In this document: positions 46,750 through 58,768 of the stretch, one piece after another
Layout: each line of letters begins with the position of its first letter
Numbering within the stretch: the stretch's first letter is position 1
From: Sequoia sempervirens
Taxonomy: Eukaryota; Streptophyta; Pinopsida; Cupressales; Cupressaceae
Length of the DNA stretch: 64,000 nucleotides
Direction of reading: 5' to 3'
NCBI GenBank assembly: GCA_007258455.2
Contig: VDFB02047230.1
Span: forward strand, 152,879,797 to 152,943,796
Notes under the pieces: model-generated
Told to the model about the DNA's origin: nothing
The model's database searches: none
What the model saw: the letters and a program-made list of their open reading frames with translations, nothing else
Program-made: the position numbers and the translations under genes

Positions 46750-49700
46750 CCACTCTCATAGTTGAAGTCAAAGATAGGCCACACCCTAAGTTCAAATGAC
46801 ATCCATATAAATTAGTAGACATTAATCCCTTAGGAGCATTTTATTTTGTGTCGTATGGTGTTCTACACATCAAAGATATTAGGGCATATGTGCATGCAAA
46901 CATGGAAGATTTGGGTAGTGTGCAACTATTGGAATTATATTCTAATCACATAGTGCAAGAATATTTTTATGTGAAACCTAAATTCAAAACCCTAGTGGAT
47001 AATAAATTTGTGCAATTCATGAAGTTTCCAATATTTAAGGAGGATGAGTGGGTTCGATACATTCTGAGCAAAGTGCATGATGAATTTATGTGGCTAGATA
47101 CACTATTGAAAATTACCAAGGAAGCTATTTGTGTAGTTATAGGCTTAAATTCTTTTGGCAGACTTCTAGTATTAAAGTCGATAAAGAATGATGATGTCAC
47201 TAAAGTGACTAGCTCGCACTGGGATAGAAGGGAAATGACTATAAGTCATATTTCTGAGCTTGATGTAATATTTGCATCCATGATCATAGGGTATAAGATT
47301 TACCATTCAAGCCAGGAAAATTTTGTGTCTGGCACTACTATTTATGCAGCATATGAGATGATCAAACAAAATGTGGATTATGATCTATGTGAAGTACTCA
47401 GAGGGAAACTCTTGGAGAATCTAACAAAAATAAAGGACAAAAAGAATGTGTTCAAGTTCAAAAACTTGTTAATCTAACTGTACTTTTACTTCTCAGGTGA
47501 GGTATCAGGAATTGGAAAATTTCAATGGAGAAATGATGTTCTGGTAGTAGTAAAAATTTGGGACATGCTATGTAGTCTTGGTAACTAGGAGACCCATAGC
47601 ATAATTCTATGGGGTAATTTCAAAAACTTTCAAAAAAAGATGCAAGTCAGAGAGAGGATCCCTGAAGCTATAGTGGAATAGTATAAATATTCTATATGCT
47701 TCATCGTAGACATTGATCAATGTCACATGGAAGAGGTTGATCCAAGAACAGTTTGGATCATGCCTATGGGCTATGAAGTGGATGAAAATATACTAAGGAT
47801 GTATTTAGAACATCTGCTGAATTCTCCAGTGGATCCTAATGAAGAAAGGTGTGGCAGCCTTCAAGTACATTCAAAATTGTGGAATTCTGTGTCAATAATC
47901 AAAAGGCTAAGAAAGGAAACATAAATTCTTGCAAAGTGAATGGGTCTTCTAGTTAAAAATTTGAAAGAAATCAGAAGGAAAAGAGATGAAGTTGAAATAG
48001 AAAAGGAGAATAAAAAGGAAACAACAATTGGTCTAGGAAGATCTACTCCTAACACCAGAACAACCAGGAGTTCCCCTGCAACTCAGCCAAACAAGGCTGA
48101 AGCCTCCAGTAGAAGAAAGAAAAACAAAATCTCAAGGACCTATAAAGCTACATCCACAGATGAAGAAGAAGAGACATACTCAGAAGAAACAGTAAGATAA
48201 TTGAAGGTAACTAGGACCCATGCGGTCAAGCTGAACAAAAGGAAGCCTTCCGAAAAAAGTGAAGAAGCCCAGAAGAAGCCCAAAATTGAAAAACCTAGCA
48301 TGTCAGTGGAGGAAGTTGAAAATGTAGCAGTAGTTGATGGTAATCTCAAGCCACTATGTAATCTATATGAGCTCTTTGATGATTCTATTAAGAAGACTCT
48401 CGAGGAAGCTACAGTTAAGAATTTGAATGTTTTCAATAAAACTCTAGTTAAAATCATGTCTAGCTTTCCCACAAGCCTATAGAATTATTTGGAATCAAGA
48501 AGGGTGAGTGCTAGAACAGAGGAAGAAAACATGAGGAAAAGAGTTCTTTCTGACTTGTCCTCGAAAATGGGAATTGAAGAAATGGATCTACTTCTTCTAA
48601 AAGTTAAAAAGGAATTCAGAACCAAGTCAAGAATAAATAGACTCATGATTGGTGACATTGATGTTGTTATGAGTGAGACTAAGAAAATTCTGGAAGAGTT
48701 CTTGTGAAAAGAGAAGGTAAGTATTGAGGAAGTCAATATTGAACAGGCTCAAAGTCATGAGGAAGTGAATGTGGAAGTGAATGTGGAAGTGAATAAGTTA
48801 GGAGAAGGAAATGAAAATGAGGAGAATATGAACATATCTGATCCTCCACTATTTGAAGATATTTTGACTTCTCCCAATGTTGAAACCACTGAGACACCTA
48901 TTGTGACTAAAGTCCAAAGTGAGGAGATTGTTGAAGAGAAAGAAGTATCTGGTGAAGAAAAAGTATTTCCAAAAGTGATTCAGGAAGCTCAATCTAAGAT
49001 TGACAAGGGAAAGAATCAAGAAATTAGTCCAAAAAGGGTAACAGAATCTCTGTTGGAGCATGAGGTAGAATCAAATTTTGAGTTTGATGAGAGTTCAATC
49101 AACTTATCCACCTTATCTCGAATCCAGATGCTGAAAGTTGCTAAAATGGCTCAAGATAAAGCCAATGAGAAAATATTGAAATCTCACATTGAAGATAGTG
49201 AGCAGCTAAAACTCACTTCTAGAGTTTTTTAGAAATTGATGCCTACCCATATTATGGATCCATCTAGATCCTCCTCTGGTGAGTTGAAAATATTAATAAG
49301 CTCTGTAGATTTTCATTTCAAGTATTTTGAGGTTTTAGCTCGGGTTCAACTACAAAAGGAATTTAAGGAGGAAAGAATTGGAAGCCTAATCAAATTAATT
49401 TCCAAGGACAAGAATCTACTAGCAACTTGCATACAAAATATCCAAGGTGCTATAATTGAAGGAGGAAATGTGTACAAATCCTACATAATCTTGTCAAAAC
49501 TTATTGAGGAAAATGAGAAAAAGATCAAATATATTGAACAATAGTTGGCTATTATTTCCAACACATTTGATCCTTTGATTAGTAGTGTGTGTTATCAGGA
49601 TAGTCAGGTAATATATTTTCTTGACCAATTAAAGACTCTAAAGTTTTAAAATGAAAGGGTTAAGAGTAATTTAACTCAGGGGGTTGATAAGTCCAAAAAT

Positions 49701-49900
49701 TGAGATGATGGCGAATGCTCTAAAAGAAAAAAAAAAAGTATTGTGATTGCTCCTGATCCTATAAGTTTGGAAGTTGCAGAAACCTTGTCTTATCTTCTCT
49801 ATGGCCATATTACAATTTTGGAGAGTTCGAGGAGTATCTGGGATTCAAACTTAGGAGGACTGAAGATTGTCTTTGCAGACATCTTCAAATTTTTGTAATT
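46750..49900 (+). pseudogene. Element F accessory reading frame (~1000 codons)
   Basis: Near-continuous frame interrupted by about eleven stops (by eye five TAG, three TAA, three TGA). The globular N-terminal region, 46848-47477, includes FKEDEWVRYILSKVHDEFMW, ITKEAICVVIGLNSFGRLLV, VIFASMIIGYKIYHSSQENF and DYDLCEVLRGKLLENLTKIK. Next is a Lys/Ser/Glu-rich middle with RSTPNTRTTRSSPATQPNKA, then acidic runs with VNVEVNVEVN. A helix-rich C-terminal half ends ILESSRSIWDSNLGGLKIVF. No pol motif is present. It is homologous to the frame in element E. It occupies the position of pol and could encode a trans-acting or packaging factor, or be captured host sequence. Function is unknown. Confidence 0.75.
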
Positions 49901-49950
49901 CTCCGGATATACTTGTACAACTTTTGCAATTTTTATTTTCCCAATTTTGT

Positions 49951-50116
49951 CATTGATGTCAAAGGGGAAGAGTGTGATGTGAATAATGAATTAATATTCT
50001 TAAGGGGAGTAACATTTTGTAGTGGTGCAATATTTTTTATTTTGGTAGTATGCTTATCAGTTTCGACACTTAGTCATTTTTCACTAAGTTTTGCCATCAA
50101 TTCCAAAGGGGGAGAT
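49951..50116 (+). other. Element F double polypurine tract
   Basis: GATGTCAAAGGGGAAGA at 49955-49971 and CCAAAGGGGGAGAT ending at 50116 directly before the 3' LTR. The repeated arrangement is a Sirevirus hallmark. Confidence 0.8.
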
Positions 50117-51190
50117 TGTTGGCATCTGGTTTAAGTGGACATGGTTTTTGGCTTCTAGTGTTGTCATTTTGATCCACAGTTATGCATTCAATCATCCAAC
50201 AAATAAAACGCAAAACTATGTGTTACTGGCAGTGTACTCATGGAACAGGGTATCTAGTTTGATAGTTTCACCAGATCATCATTTTGTGTTGTGGATCACT
50301 GAAATTGTTTCTTAAGCATATGGAGCATCTTATCATTGAATCTCGTAATGTTGCTTTTGTGTCCATGAGGTTTTGAAGGTCCAGTAGGACATTTTTTTGT
50401 TTATTTGCTTAATAGATTCGACTTAGTGTAAATGGTGTGTAGCAGATGTATAAAGTCAAATTATTTTAAATATCTTCAAGTTCAAATGTTTAATTATTGG
50501 TCATATCTATTGTGTAGCTGAATTGTTTGGATACGCATCGAAATTATTTATGTTTTGGGCCGACAAGTTGCAAATATTATTAAGTTTTGTTGAGCTGACC
50601 TGTGGAAATTAATTCTTGGTGAGCGAATATATTTAGATGATCAGTCACATGATTTGGATGGATGAAGAAGTTGTGCATGTGTGTGTTGTGAAAGTATAAG
50701 GTGCATTTAAGCAATATCATGCACAATCTCACTTGCACATAAAGATTTTGTGTGCAAATTTGAGAAGAACAAAGAAGAAGTTCAATATTAGTCTTTAGGA
50801 AAAAAGTTCAACATTAGAGCTAAACTGGAACTACAATCATGCATTGGTAGATGCTATATATTCAATTCATTTTCTTTTGGATCAATTCCAAACTACTATA
50901 ATGGTAGTGAGCCCCCATCTTTTGATCAATGAGCTCTAGGCAGTGAGCCTGAATGCAAGTGCATTCCCATTTTGTAATACTTCTTTTGAGTATACTCAAA
51001 ACTTATTGTGGATTGGCCATCCACCATGTTTTTTCCCTTTACAGGGTTTCCACGTAAAAAAATCCTTGTTTTATATTTCTACATATTAATTTTGATTAAA
51101 TGTGTTAAGTGGAATAGAGATAAGGATAAAAGAATTAAATTTTGTAGAAAACTGATTCACCCCCCTTCTCAGTGTTGCTTGTTTCCAACA
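50117..51190 (+). repeat. Element F 3' LTR
   Basis: 1074 bp, TGTTGGCATCTGG to ..TTTCCAACA, followed by TCATT. Confidence 0.92.
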
Positions 51191-51195
51191 TCATT

Positions 51196-52370
51196 GAAAT
51201 TTTTAGGCTCAATCTTGGAAATCAGGCAATACTCTTCTGCAATCCTTCTTCTATTCTACACACCTTTATTCTTGTCTCCTATAATTTGATTTTCAAAATG
51301 ATTCAATCTCACATACCTCAAAGTTTTAGAATTCACTCCACTTCTAGTTATTATGTTCTTTCTTCTTCACTTCCATTTATCTCTCCTTCTTGACTTTCTT
51401 GATTTATAGGAATGATTTGAGCTTGATTATGTGTTTGATTATTCTTCCCTTTGTTTGTACTAACTTACTGATCATCTGAATCATATCCACAATATCTAGA
51501 TGATCTATCAAAATCCTCATCAACTCTGACATTTGCACTTTCAACCATTTTTCTTTATATTATTTTATAGCACCAGTAAGCCTTGCTCTTGGTAGATTAA
51601 TCTAGAAATATTCCTTCATTGCTCCTTGCATCAAAATTTCCTATGTCCTCATATCTCTTAATGTAGCATTTTCTTCCAAAAATCTTGAAATATTTAACAG
51701 TAGGTTTATAACCAAACCATAGCTCAAAAGGAGTCTCACCAGAAATACCATTAAAATTTACCTGATTTAAAGTGTACATAACAATGTTTACAACTTCTCT
51801 CCAATAGATGTGAGACACATTTCCTTCAATCATCATTGTTCTAACAAAATCCATAATTGTTTTGTTCTTTCTCTCGACAACTCCATTCTATTGAGGTGTT
51901 CGGGGAGCAGAAAACTGTCTCTTGATTCCATGCTCTTCACAAAAGGAATCGAACTCCCTGGAGGTGAACTCACCACCTCTGTCTGACCTTAGGCATTTAA
52001 TCTTTAGACCTTTCTCATTCTCTACCATAGCTTTGAAACTTTTGAACTTCTCTAATGCTTCACATTTTTCTTTTAATAAAGCAACCCATATCATCGTGGA
52101 GTAATCATCAATAAGTAGCATAAAATACCTTTCTCCTTGTAGACTTTTGATTCTAGAGGGACCACATAGATCAGTATGCACTAGCTCTAGTACTCCATTA
52201 GAATGATGCTTTTTACTCTGAAAAGAGACTCTAGTCTGTTTACCCATCTGGCATTTCTTGCATATTGTATTATTAGGTTTTACTAGCTTAGGTAGATTGC
52301 TTACTGCTTAAATGGAACTTACCTTGACAATGTTATCAAAATTCACATGACACAACCTCCTATGCCATAA
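51196..52370 (-). pseudogene. Element G integrase
   Basis: Reading leftward, the zinc-binding segment (LCHVNFDNIVKVSS.. CKKCQMGKQTRVSF) leads to the core with LVHTDLCGPSRIKSLQGERY (first Asp), KIKCLRSDRGGEFTSREFDS (second Asp) and PQ*NGVVERKN (Glu; the stop replaces Gln). MYTLNQVNFNGISGETPFEL and KIFGRKCYIKR follow, then a weak linker up to the F insertion at 51196. Catalytic residues D, D, E are all visible. The frame resumes in RT at 43961 after F is removed. Confidence 0.92.
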
Positions 52371-52760
52371 CTAGCTTTCTATCTTTTGGGAAATTAAACA
52401 ACTTACATTACCAACACTTAGGTGAAAAATATTACCTCTTGTCTTTGTACCTGAAGCAATCATATTTCCAGAGCTTCCAAGTATCCTGCATCTTCCATCT
52501 TTGAACTGAAGATCATAACCCTTGTCCACCATTTGTCCAACACTCAACAAGTTATGCTTTAAGCCTTCAACATAAAGGACATCATCAGTGTTATGTTTAC
52601 CACCAAGACAAATAGATCCTCTACCATGGATCACACCAACATTGTTATCTCTAAATCTTACAACCCCACCATCATATTTCTCTAGACTTACAAATTTTCT
52701 TTTATCACCAGTCATATGATGTGAGCATCCATTGTCAATAACCCACTCATCCTTCTCTTC
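52371..52760 (-). pseudogene. Element G protease
   Basis: WVIDNGCSHHMTGD (active site, Asn in place of Ser/Thr) is followed by VRFRDNNVGVIHGRGSICLG, TDDVLYVEGLKHNLLSVGQM and FKDGRCRILG, the standard copia protease and gag-pre-integrase lead. The D-N-G change should reduce or abolish activity. Confidence 0.9.
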
Positions 52761-52939
52761 AATTCAGGCTTGCAAGAGCTTTCTCAACTTTAGCAGATTC
52801 AATAGCCACTAGACATTTTCCTTGATAGCAATGAAAACCCATTCATCTTCATTTCCATTTTCTTTATCGATTCTTCATCAGTCACACCTTCTTTAAAAAT
52901 AACACTTCTTTTGAAATCTAGGGTTTGTAGGGCTTAGAC

Positions 52940-53810
52940 ATAGGAACTCTTTCAGGACACTTTGAAGCAAAATGACCTATTTTATTGCAAGAGAAACATT
53001 TAATAGGAAAAATTCCTTTATACTTACCTTGTCCTCTCCTTCTTTCTTCACAATCAATGCTTCCATCTCTTCAACCTCTCTTTCTTCTTCTTCAAGTTGT
53101 TTCATCTCTTCCTCATATTTGAATTTATTTCTAGAAATTTCTCTCGAATCATATATTTTCATGTTTCTTCCAGATATAGAAGCCTTAAACGCAAATTCAA
53201 TCTTAGGTGCAGAATCACCAAATTCACTTAATTCAAAGGCAACAAGTTTACCAATCAACATATCCCTTGTCACATTTGTTACCGATATGAATTCTTCAAT
53301 AGCATGAGCTTTTGATTTATAGGAAGGAGGCAATGATCTGATCACCTTAGCTGAAATTTCTTGTTCATCCAAGGTACCACCAACACATCTAATACCCATC
53401 ACAATTTCATTTACTCTTTGCATAAAAGAAGAAATATTTTCATCTTCACCCATTTTCAAATATTCATATTTTCCTTTCAAAATCTATAGCTTAGAGACCT
53501 TCACATGTACATATCCTTCATACAAAGTCTCCAACTTCATCGACATCTCATGAGCTATCTTTAGATCTATCACATTTGTCATTTCCAAATCTATCAGGGC
53601 ACTCAAGAAAGCTTCCATAGCCCTGATATTATTCTCAGCATCTGTAATCTCATCAAGAGTGGAAGGACCATTATGAGGAATAGTATGTTTGTTCTTTGTA
53701 ATCTTCCAAAAGTGTTCACTTAAACATCTCAAATGACATTCCATTCTAGTTTTCCATAGTAAGTAGTTTGTTCCATCAAATCTAGGGTTGTCCTTCTTAT
53801 ATGATGACAT
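52940..53810 (-). pseudogene. Element G gag
   Basis: Start Met at 53810 (MSSYKKDNPRFDGTNYLLWK). A UBN2-type copia gag core follows: WKITKNKHTIP, ALIDLEMTNVIDLKIAHEM, YEYLKMGEDENISSFMQRVN and GGTLDEQEISAKVIRSLPPS. A Glu-rich stretch and the intact knuckle CFSCNKIGHFASKC (52957-52998) come next. One TAG near 53483 interrupts the core. Forms the particle in active relatives. Confidence 0.9.
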
Positions 53811-53850
53811 CACAAATAACCTCAAGCTTTTAAATTTCTTCAGAGGAACT

Positions 53851-53863
53851 AACTTTAATACCA
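53851..53863 (-). other. Element G primer-binding site
   Basis: - strand TGGTATTAAAGTT, a mutated form of TGGTATCAGAGCT, two bases from the LTR. Confidence 0.8.
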
Positions 53864-53865
53864 AT

Positions 53866-55081
53866 TGTTGGAAAAAAAAAGGACAAACAACTGAGAAGGG
53901 TGTTGAATCAGTTGTCAAATTATTTAAACTTTTCAATCTTAACTCAACTTAATCCAAATTCAGATCTAATGCATGAACAATAGACCATAAACAATCAACA
54001 TGTCAGAAACACAAAGAACACCAAGACTTTTACATGGAAACCCTGTTAGGGGAAAAACCATGGCGAATGTTAGTCCAAAAGATTATAACCTGTTAAAATT
54101 ATAAGAATAATAATGGGAATGCACATGCATTCAGGCACACTTCCTAGAGCTCACTGCTCAAATACAAGAGGGCTCACTACCCAATAAAAAGAAATATGGA
54201 TTAGATCTACAGGGTATGAACTAAGAAAAAAGCTTCTTCAAAATCCTGATTACAGTTCCAGTTAAGCATAGAAACAATCATTCACACTTTTCTCTGCAAT
54301 TGAATGATATTCACATAGGAGCACATAGGAGCACACTGAGCACCTTGAATTTGAAAAAACAACCACTCTTATATATCCACAACATGAATTTCATCAACTT
54401 TGGCGGCCAAAATACATATGAAAATATAAAACATATATGCAATGTCAACCCAAATTTACAAATAAATTTTCAATGCGAATCAAGCACCATCAACCAATAA
54501 TATATTGTGGCCCAAAACAACATCCTTTAGTGTGCCAAACATTCAAATTTTAATCTCCAAGGATCCACATGTTACAACCACCATGTTGGCCAAGAACATG
54601 AAAACCCAAACACATATGAGAAAAATCTTTGACATGAACACACTGATCAACACAGACATGCGTTGAAGATAGAGAATGATCTAGAAACATCCAAAAGAAA
54701 TAAGAACCAACATAGAAACATCCGTAGAAAATGAAATTACTAGAATCATATCAACTTCACTTAGTAATACTAACTAAAACCACAAAAAAACTATTAGAAC
54801 ACAATTGTTCATAACACAATCAAAACTTCACGTGGAGCTCTGAAACTTCTGGTGGATAAACTAGATACTCTAAGAAATAAACCCTTTAGTCCAAAAAAAC
54901 TAATATTCAACGTATTGAGCAAGACACCTTCATTACCTTCACTATTCCTTTGGCAACCTGCAACATTTTCTTTAACAATTTTCTCAATATCCTCGACATA
55001 TACAACCTTCAATACATCAATGCTAATAGTGTTGACATCAATCACAACCACATATTAGCAACACAACCACAACATCCAACT
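53866..55081 (-). repeat. Element G 5' LTR
   Basis: 1216 bp. The outer end is CCAACT (last base changed from A), followed by target duplication CTCCA. Pairs with 40861-42096. Confidence 0.9.
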
Positions 55082-55086
55082 CTCCA

Positions 55087-56128
55087 TTGATTGAACTCAA
55101 TGTTGTCATAAACGTTTTGGTCAATATAGGAATACATTTTTTTGAGATGAAGGAAAGTGTGGGAATGAAGAATACCTATATAAATTTGAATTAGTGATCA
55201 GTCAACTAGAGGATGGGTACTTGAATACACTTGTATATTTAATTATTAAAAACATAGTGTAAATTCTTTGTACTTTTTCTTGAATAAAACTTGATTCCAT
55301 AACTATATGACAAAAATATGGCATCCAAGACCACAAATACATAGTAGTGTAAGAAATATAATAATTAACCAACAAATATAGGTGAATTGAGTGTGAAGAT
55401 CACCATAAAAAAGGTAATAAAAAGGCCAAACATAAAATGCCAGTGGGAAACTAAAAAAGGTAAAGGTACATCATGATGAAAATATCCACATCCTAATTGT
55501 CTTCATTTTATCAATATAACAAAATATTAGGAATAAATGGATTAAAAAGTATATTATTTAATAAAGTGTGATAATTCTTACAAACAATAATACATAAATC
55601 TAAAAATAAGTTATGAAGCATGGAATACACTTGGTTTTTAAATATTTGGAGTAGAACATCTACAAATATCCATTGAAGTTTGTCATTGTCTAATGGAAGC
55701 AACATATTATTATTGCAAACTTGAAATTTAAAAATATAATCCTTAATTAGCTTTTTTTTCTTGTGTTTTCATTACATGCTTGAGAGATAAACATCTTAGC
55801 TTGTTTTGAAGCACTTTGTTTATTGTAAGGAAATAATATAGGAAAATTTTGGTAAGAACATATTGGAATAATATTTTAATCATTTATAATTACATCAAAT
55901 AATTATTCATTTATTTAAATAATCATTTATAATGCAAATATGGACACCATCAAGAAAAAAGATATGTATTAACCAAATAGCCATATAGGAATACATCAAT
56001 ATATGTCGATATAAGTATAAAATATATACAAAAACTGCTTATAGGCTTACAAGAATGGGCCATATGGGCATACAATGTCACATATATGCAATACAAAATA
56101 TGTGTTAAAAAATGCCATATAGGCATAC
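55087..56128. other. Unassigned AT-rich interval
   Basis: Flank of element G. Short frames only. A small cluster of GCCATATAGGCATAC-like repeats lies at 56040-56130. Confidence 0.3.
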
Positions 56129-58220
56129 AAAAAATGCCCCTAATAAATAGTCATTTCCATCTAGGTGAAGGAAACAAAAAATGGGCATCCTTTGATTGTC
56201 ATAGGATGGAGATGCATATGATGGTGGTCTACTTCAAACTCCTTCATTGGACCTCCTGTTTAATTATTCATGGAGCTACACCTATTACAATAAAAAATAT
56301 AAACATTTTTATATAGAAATACATTATATAAAATGAAATATTTAACAAAATAATCACTTAGCGCAACCAAATGATCTCTCTCCTCATTCACACCAATGAA
56401 AAACTCATGCTTTGGTATCACAAAGCCCTATAACAACCATCCAAATGGAAATTACACTACAAATAAATAATCTTTTGATTTTTTAATAATAGACAGCTAA
56501 AACAATGAATATAATTTGAAATTTACTATTCTACTTTATACCTCAATCAAAGGCATCAAGCTTGCTACTATTGTAGTGAAACCATGTTCCACTATCCTAT
56601 CAATATTAGGAGGAGTGTCTACTTGCATCATCTAAAAATAAACCATTATTCAATTATCAAAACTAGAAGGGTGATGCAAGCCATGGCTTATAATGTATGA
56701 TATAGTCAACAAAATTTTGAGTAGTTATTGAACTATCTATTGCTTCATAGTTTTATAGATGGTTATTGGACTATTGTGTTAGTTTTATTCTAGCTATGAA
56801 TCCCATAACTATAGAGAATATGACATAAAAAGGGGATTTATTATGATTTATTGTATCATGGCTAGATTAGAGTTTATATTTTACCATTGCATAGTGAATA
56901 CTTACTTGAGAATGTGATTTGGTTTTGTATAGGATGAATGTTGAATTTAATGAAGATGGTGAATTTGGTGCATGTATCATGATGAATAGATGTTATACAT
57001 AGTCATGTATGTGGCTAATTTTCATATAGGATTGGATTTAATGAATGATAAAAATCATACAAATTAGCCCTAGGTATTCATTTTTTGCTTAGACAATTGA
57101 TTACGAGTTTTGATGAAGAGTTGTGGAAATAACATAATCACATAGAATAGTTAGGTTTGGTTGATGGAGGTCCCAAGAGGTAATATAATAAAGAGGCCTA
57201 TAGAAGGTGGATAATTAACTTATACCACTAGCCTATATTTTTGGAGGTCAACAACATGAACAAATAAAATTTATAGATTACGAAGTACATAGCAACCTAA
57301 AATCAAATTAATTAAAAATTACAAAGAATACTTACAAACTATCTAGAACCTTCAAGTCATTAAACATTATTCAATTACAAAATATAATTTTTATTTTAAA
57401 ATTAATAATACTATGTATTACCTGAGTGAAACTTCGATGACCACCTCCACTGCCAGGTGTTGTCATCGAAGGACCGAGATTAACCTATTCAACATCCTAA
57501 ATGAGATATAAGAATACCATTTATATAATGTTCATCTATTCACATGTAATATTTATAATTCTTTACTAGTTAAACATACCTCTACAGTAAACATCATCAT
57601 GTAATAGGGAGGTGGAGGACCATTGAAAAAAGAGTGAACACAATGAACCTAAAATTTATTTATAATCATTCAACTAATTTAGTTAATCCTGCATTTTAAA
57701 AATGAAATTTAATAAATTAAATTAAATGAACTTGTTGATATTTACTTGAATATCAAGTCCAAATGTGTCATTTAGGAAGGCATCTATCATCACCATCTCA
57801 TCAACTACAAATGTACCATGGGCACCTATATCCTGACTATCCTTGGGATCATAAACACAAAGTGACCCGCAAGCTTGACATAAATGAGGTGGAACTCAAC
57901 TCCTCAAAGAATCACCTGCCTTACCCTATGCTAGAGGACTAGTATTTTGTATGAGGCTCTAAGTGAGGGAACTAATTGATTGCAATGTATTCACATCAAC
58001 AGTCTCTTTCACAATGGAAGGGATAGTCACATGCTCATACACTAGTCAAGTGAGTGGTCTTGCTATTCACTATGCGTAAATACGGGCCCCCACTCTATCT
58101 TGTGTGGAGCCCCCACCTCTACCCTAGAAGACCCACATGTCAAAATAGGTTGAGATTTTATTGAAGAAAAACTCATAGTAGAGTTTCCTCAAAAATATTG
58201 TTGTACCTCATTGTTGTTGG
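56129..58220 (-). pseudogene. Multi-exon pseudogene of unknown identity
   Basis: On the - strand, exon-like segments with GT-AG borders lie at about 58220-57746, 57648-57580 (69 nt), 57496-57422 (75 nt) and 56631-56542 (90 nt), all in one phase. Weaker candidates are 56428-56347 and 56281-56129. Introns are 97, 83 and 790 nt. The protein reads RKLYYEFFFNKISTYFDMWV, GRGGGSTQDRVGARIYA, VPPHLCQACGSLCVYDPKDS, HGTFVVDEMVMIDAFLNDTF, VHCVHSFFNGPPPPYYMMMF, VNLGPSMTTPGSGGGHRSFT and MMQVDTPPNIDRIVEHGFTT. It carries about eight TAG/TGA codons, each one C-to-T step from CAG or CGA. I do not recognise the family. Candidates are a decayed host gene or an intron-bearing transposon gene. Confidence 0.65.
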
Positions 58221-58334
58221 ATGGAGGATGATAAAAAACCATCCACCACCTTTCCTAAAAATGGTTCTTTATCCCTTGGTGGTTACACCAATGGATAGGG
58301 AGCCTCTTGCATGTAGGATGTAAGGGTTGATTCA

Positions 58335-58768
58335 TTTTAGGGTTCATGAATAGTGTGCACACCCAAGTCAAATTTTATAATTTTTTCATCTTTAACTTCT
58401 TATATGATAATTTGTCTAGATAAAATTATCTAAACTCTTGTCTCTTCTCGAACTAGTTAGTTATTTTCTTGCTAAATGAATCTACATGGGATATTATAGA
58501 TTGAAGTGATTGATAAAGTTTGGTTCTATGTAAGGTTGTGCTTGAAATTTGTTTTAGGGTTCATGAATAGTGTGCACACCCAAGTCAAATTTTATAATTT
58601 TTTTCATCTTTAACTTGTTTATATGATAATTTGTCTAGATAAAATTATCTAAACTCTTGTCTCTTCTTGGACTAGCTAGTTATTTGCTTGCTAAATGAAT
58701 CTGCATGGGATATTATAGATTGAAGTGATTGAGAAAGTGTGGTTCTATGTAAGGTTGTGCTTTAAGGA
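58335..58768. repeat. 217-bp direct tandem duplication
   Basis: 58335-58551 and 58552-58768 are nearly identical (e.g. TTCATGAATAGTGTGCACAC, TAAACTCTTGTCTCTTCT). Non-coding. Confidence 0.9.

Larger units (their letters stand above)
43962..51190 (+). mobile_element. Element F: complete non-autonomous Sirevirus-like element nested in G
   Basis: Perfect 5-bp target duplication TCATT (43957-43961 and 51191-51195) inside G. LTRs are 43962-45063 and 50117-51190. It has a perfect Met primer site, polypurine tract AAAGGGGGAGAT, gag with four knuckles, and a roughly 3 kb accessory frame. There is no protease, integrase or reverse transcriptase. The LTR end CACCCCCCCTCTTAGTGTTG and polypurine type are shared with G and E, so G-like elements are plausible helpers. 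F inserted in the opposite orientation between G's integrase and RT. Confidence 0.93.
40861..55081 (-). mobile_element. Element G: complete copia/Sirevirus-type element, split by F
   Basis: Bounded by 5-bp target duplication CTCCA (40856-40860 and 55082-55086). LTRs are 40861-42096 and 53866-55081. Without F (7229 bp plus one TCATT) the element is about 7.0 kb. In - orientation it carries gag, protease, integrase, RT and RNase H, the Ty1/copia order. Met-type primer site and repeated CAAAGGGGGAGA polypurine tracts point to Sirevirus affinity. All coding parts have stops and frameshifts, so it is dead. Confidence 0.92.

Noticed and set aside
52972..53307. 111-aa Ser-rich + frame
   Set aside because: Antisense shadow of the Glu-rich part of element G gag.
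42441..55081. Two independent copia elements at 42.4-44 kb and 51.2-53.9 kb
   Set aside because: Matching target duplications and continuity of integrase into RT show they are one element split by F.
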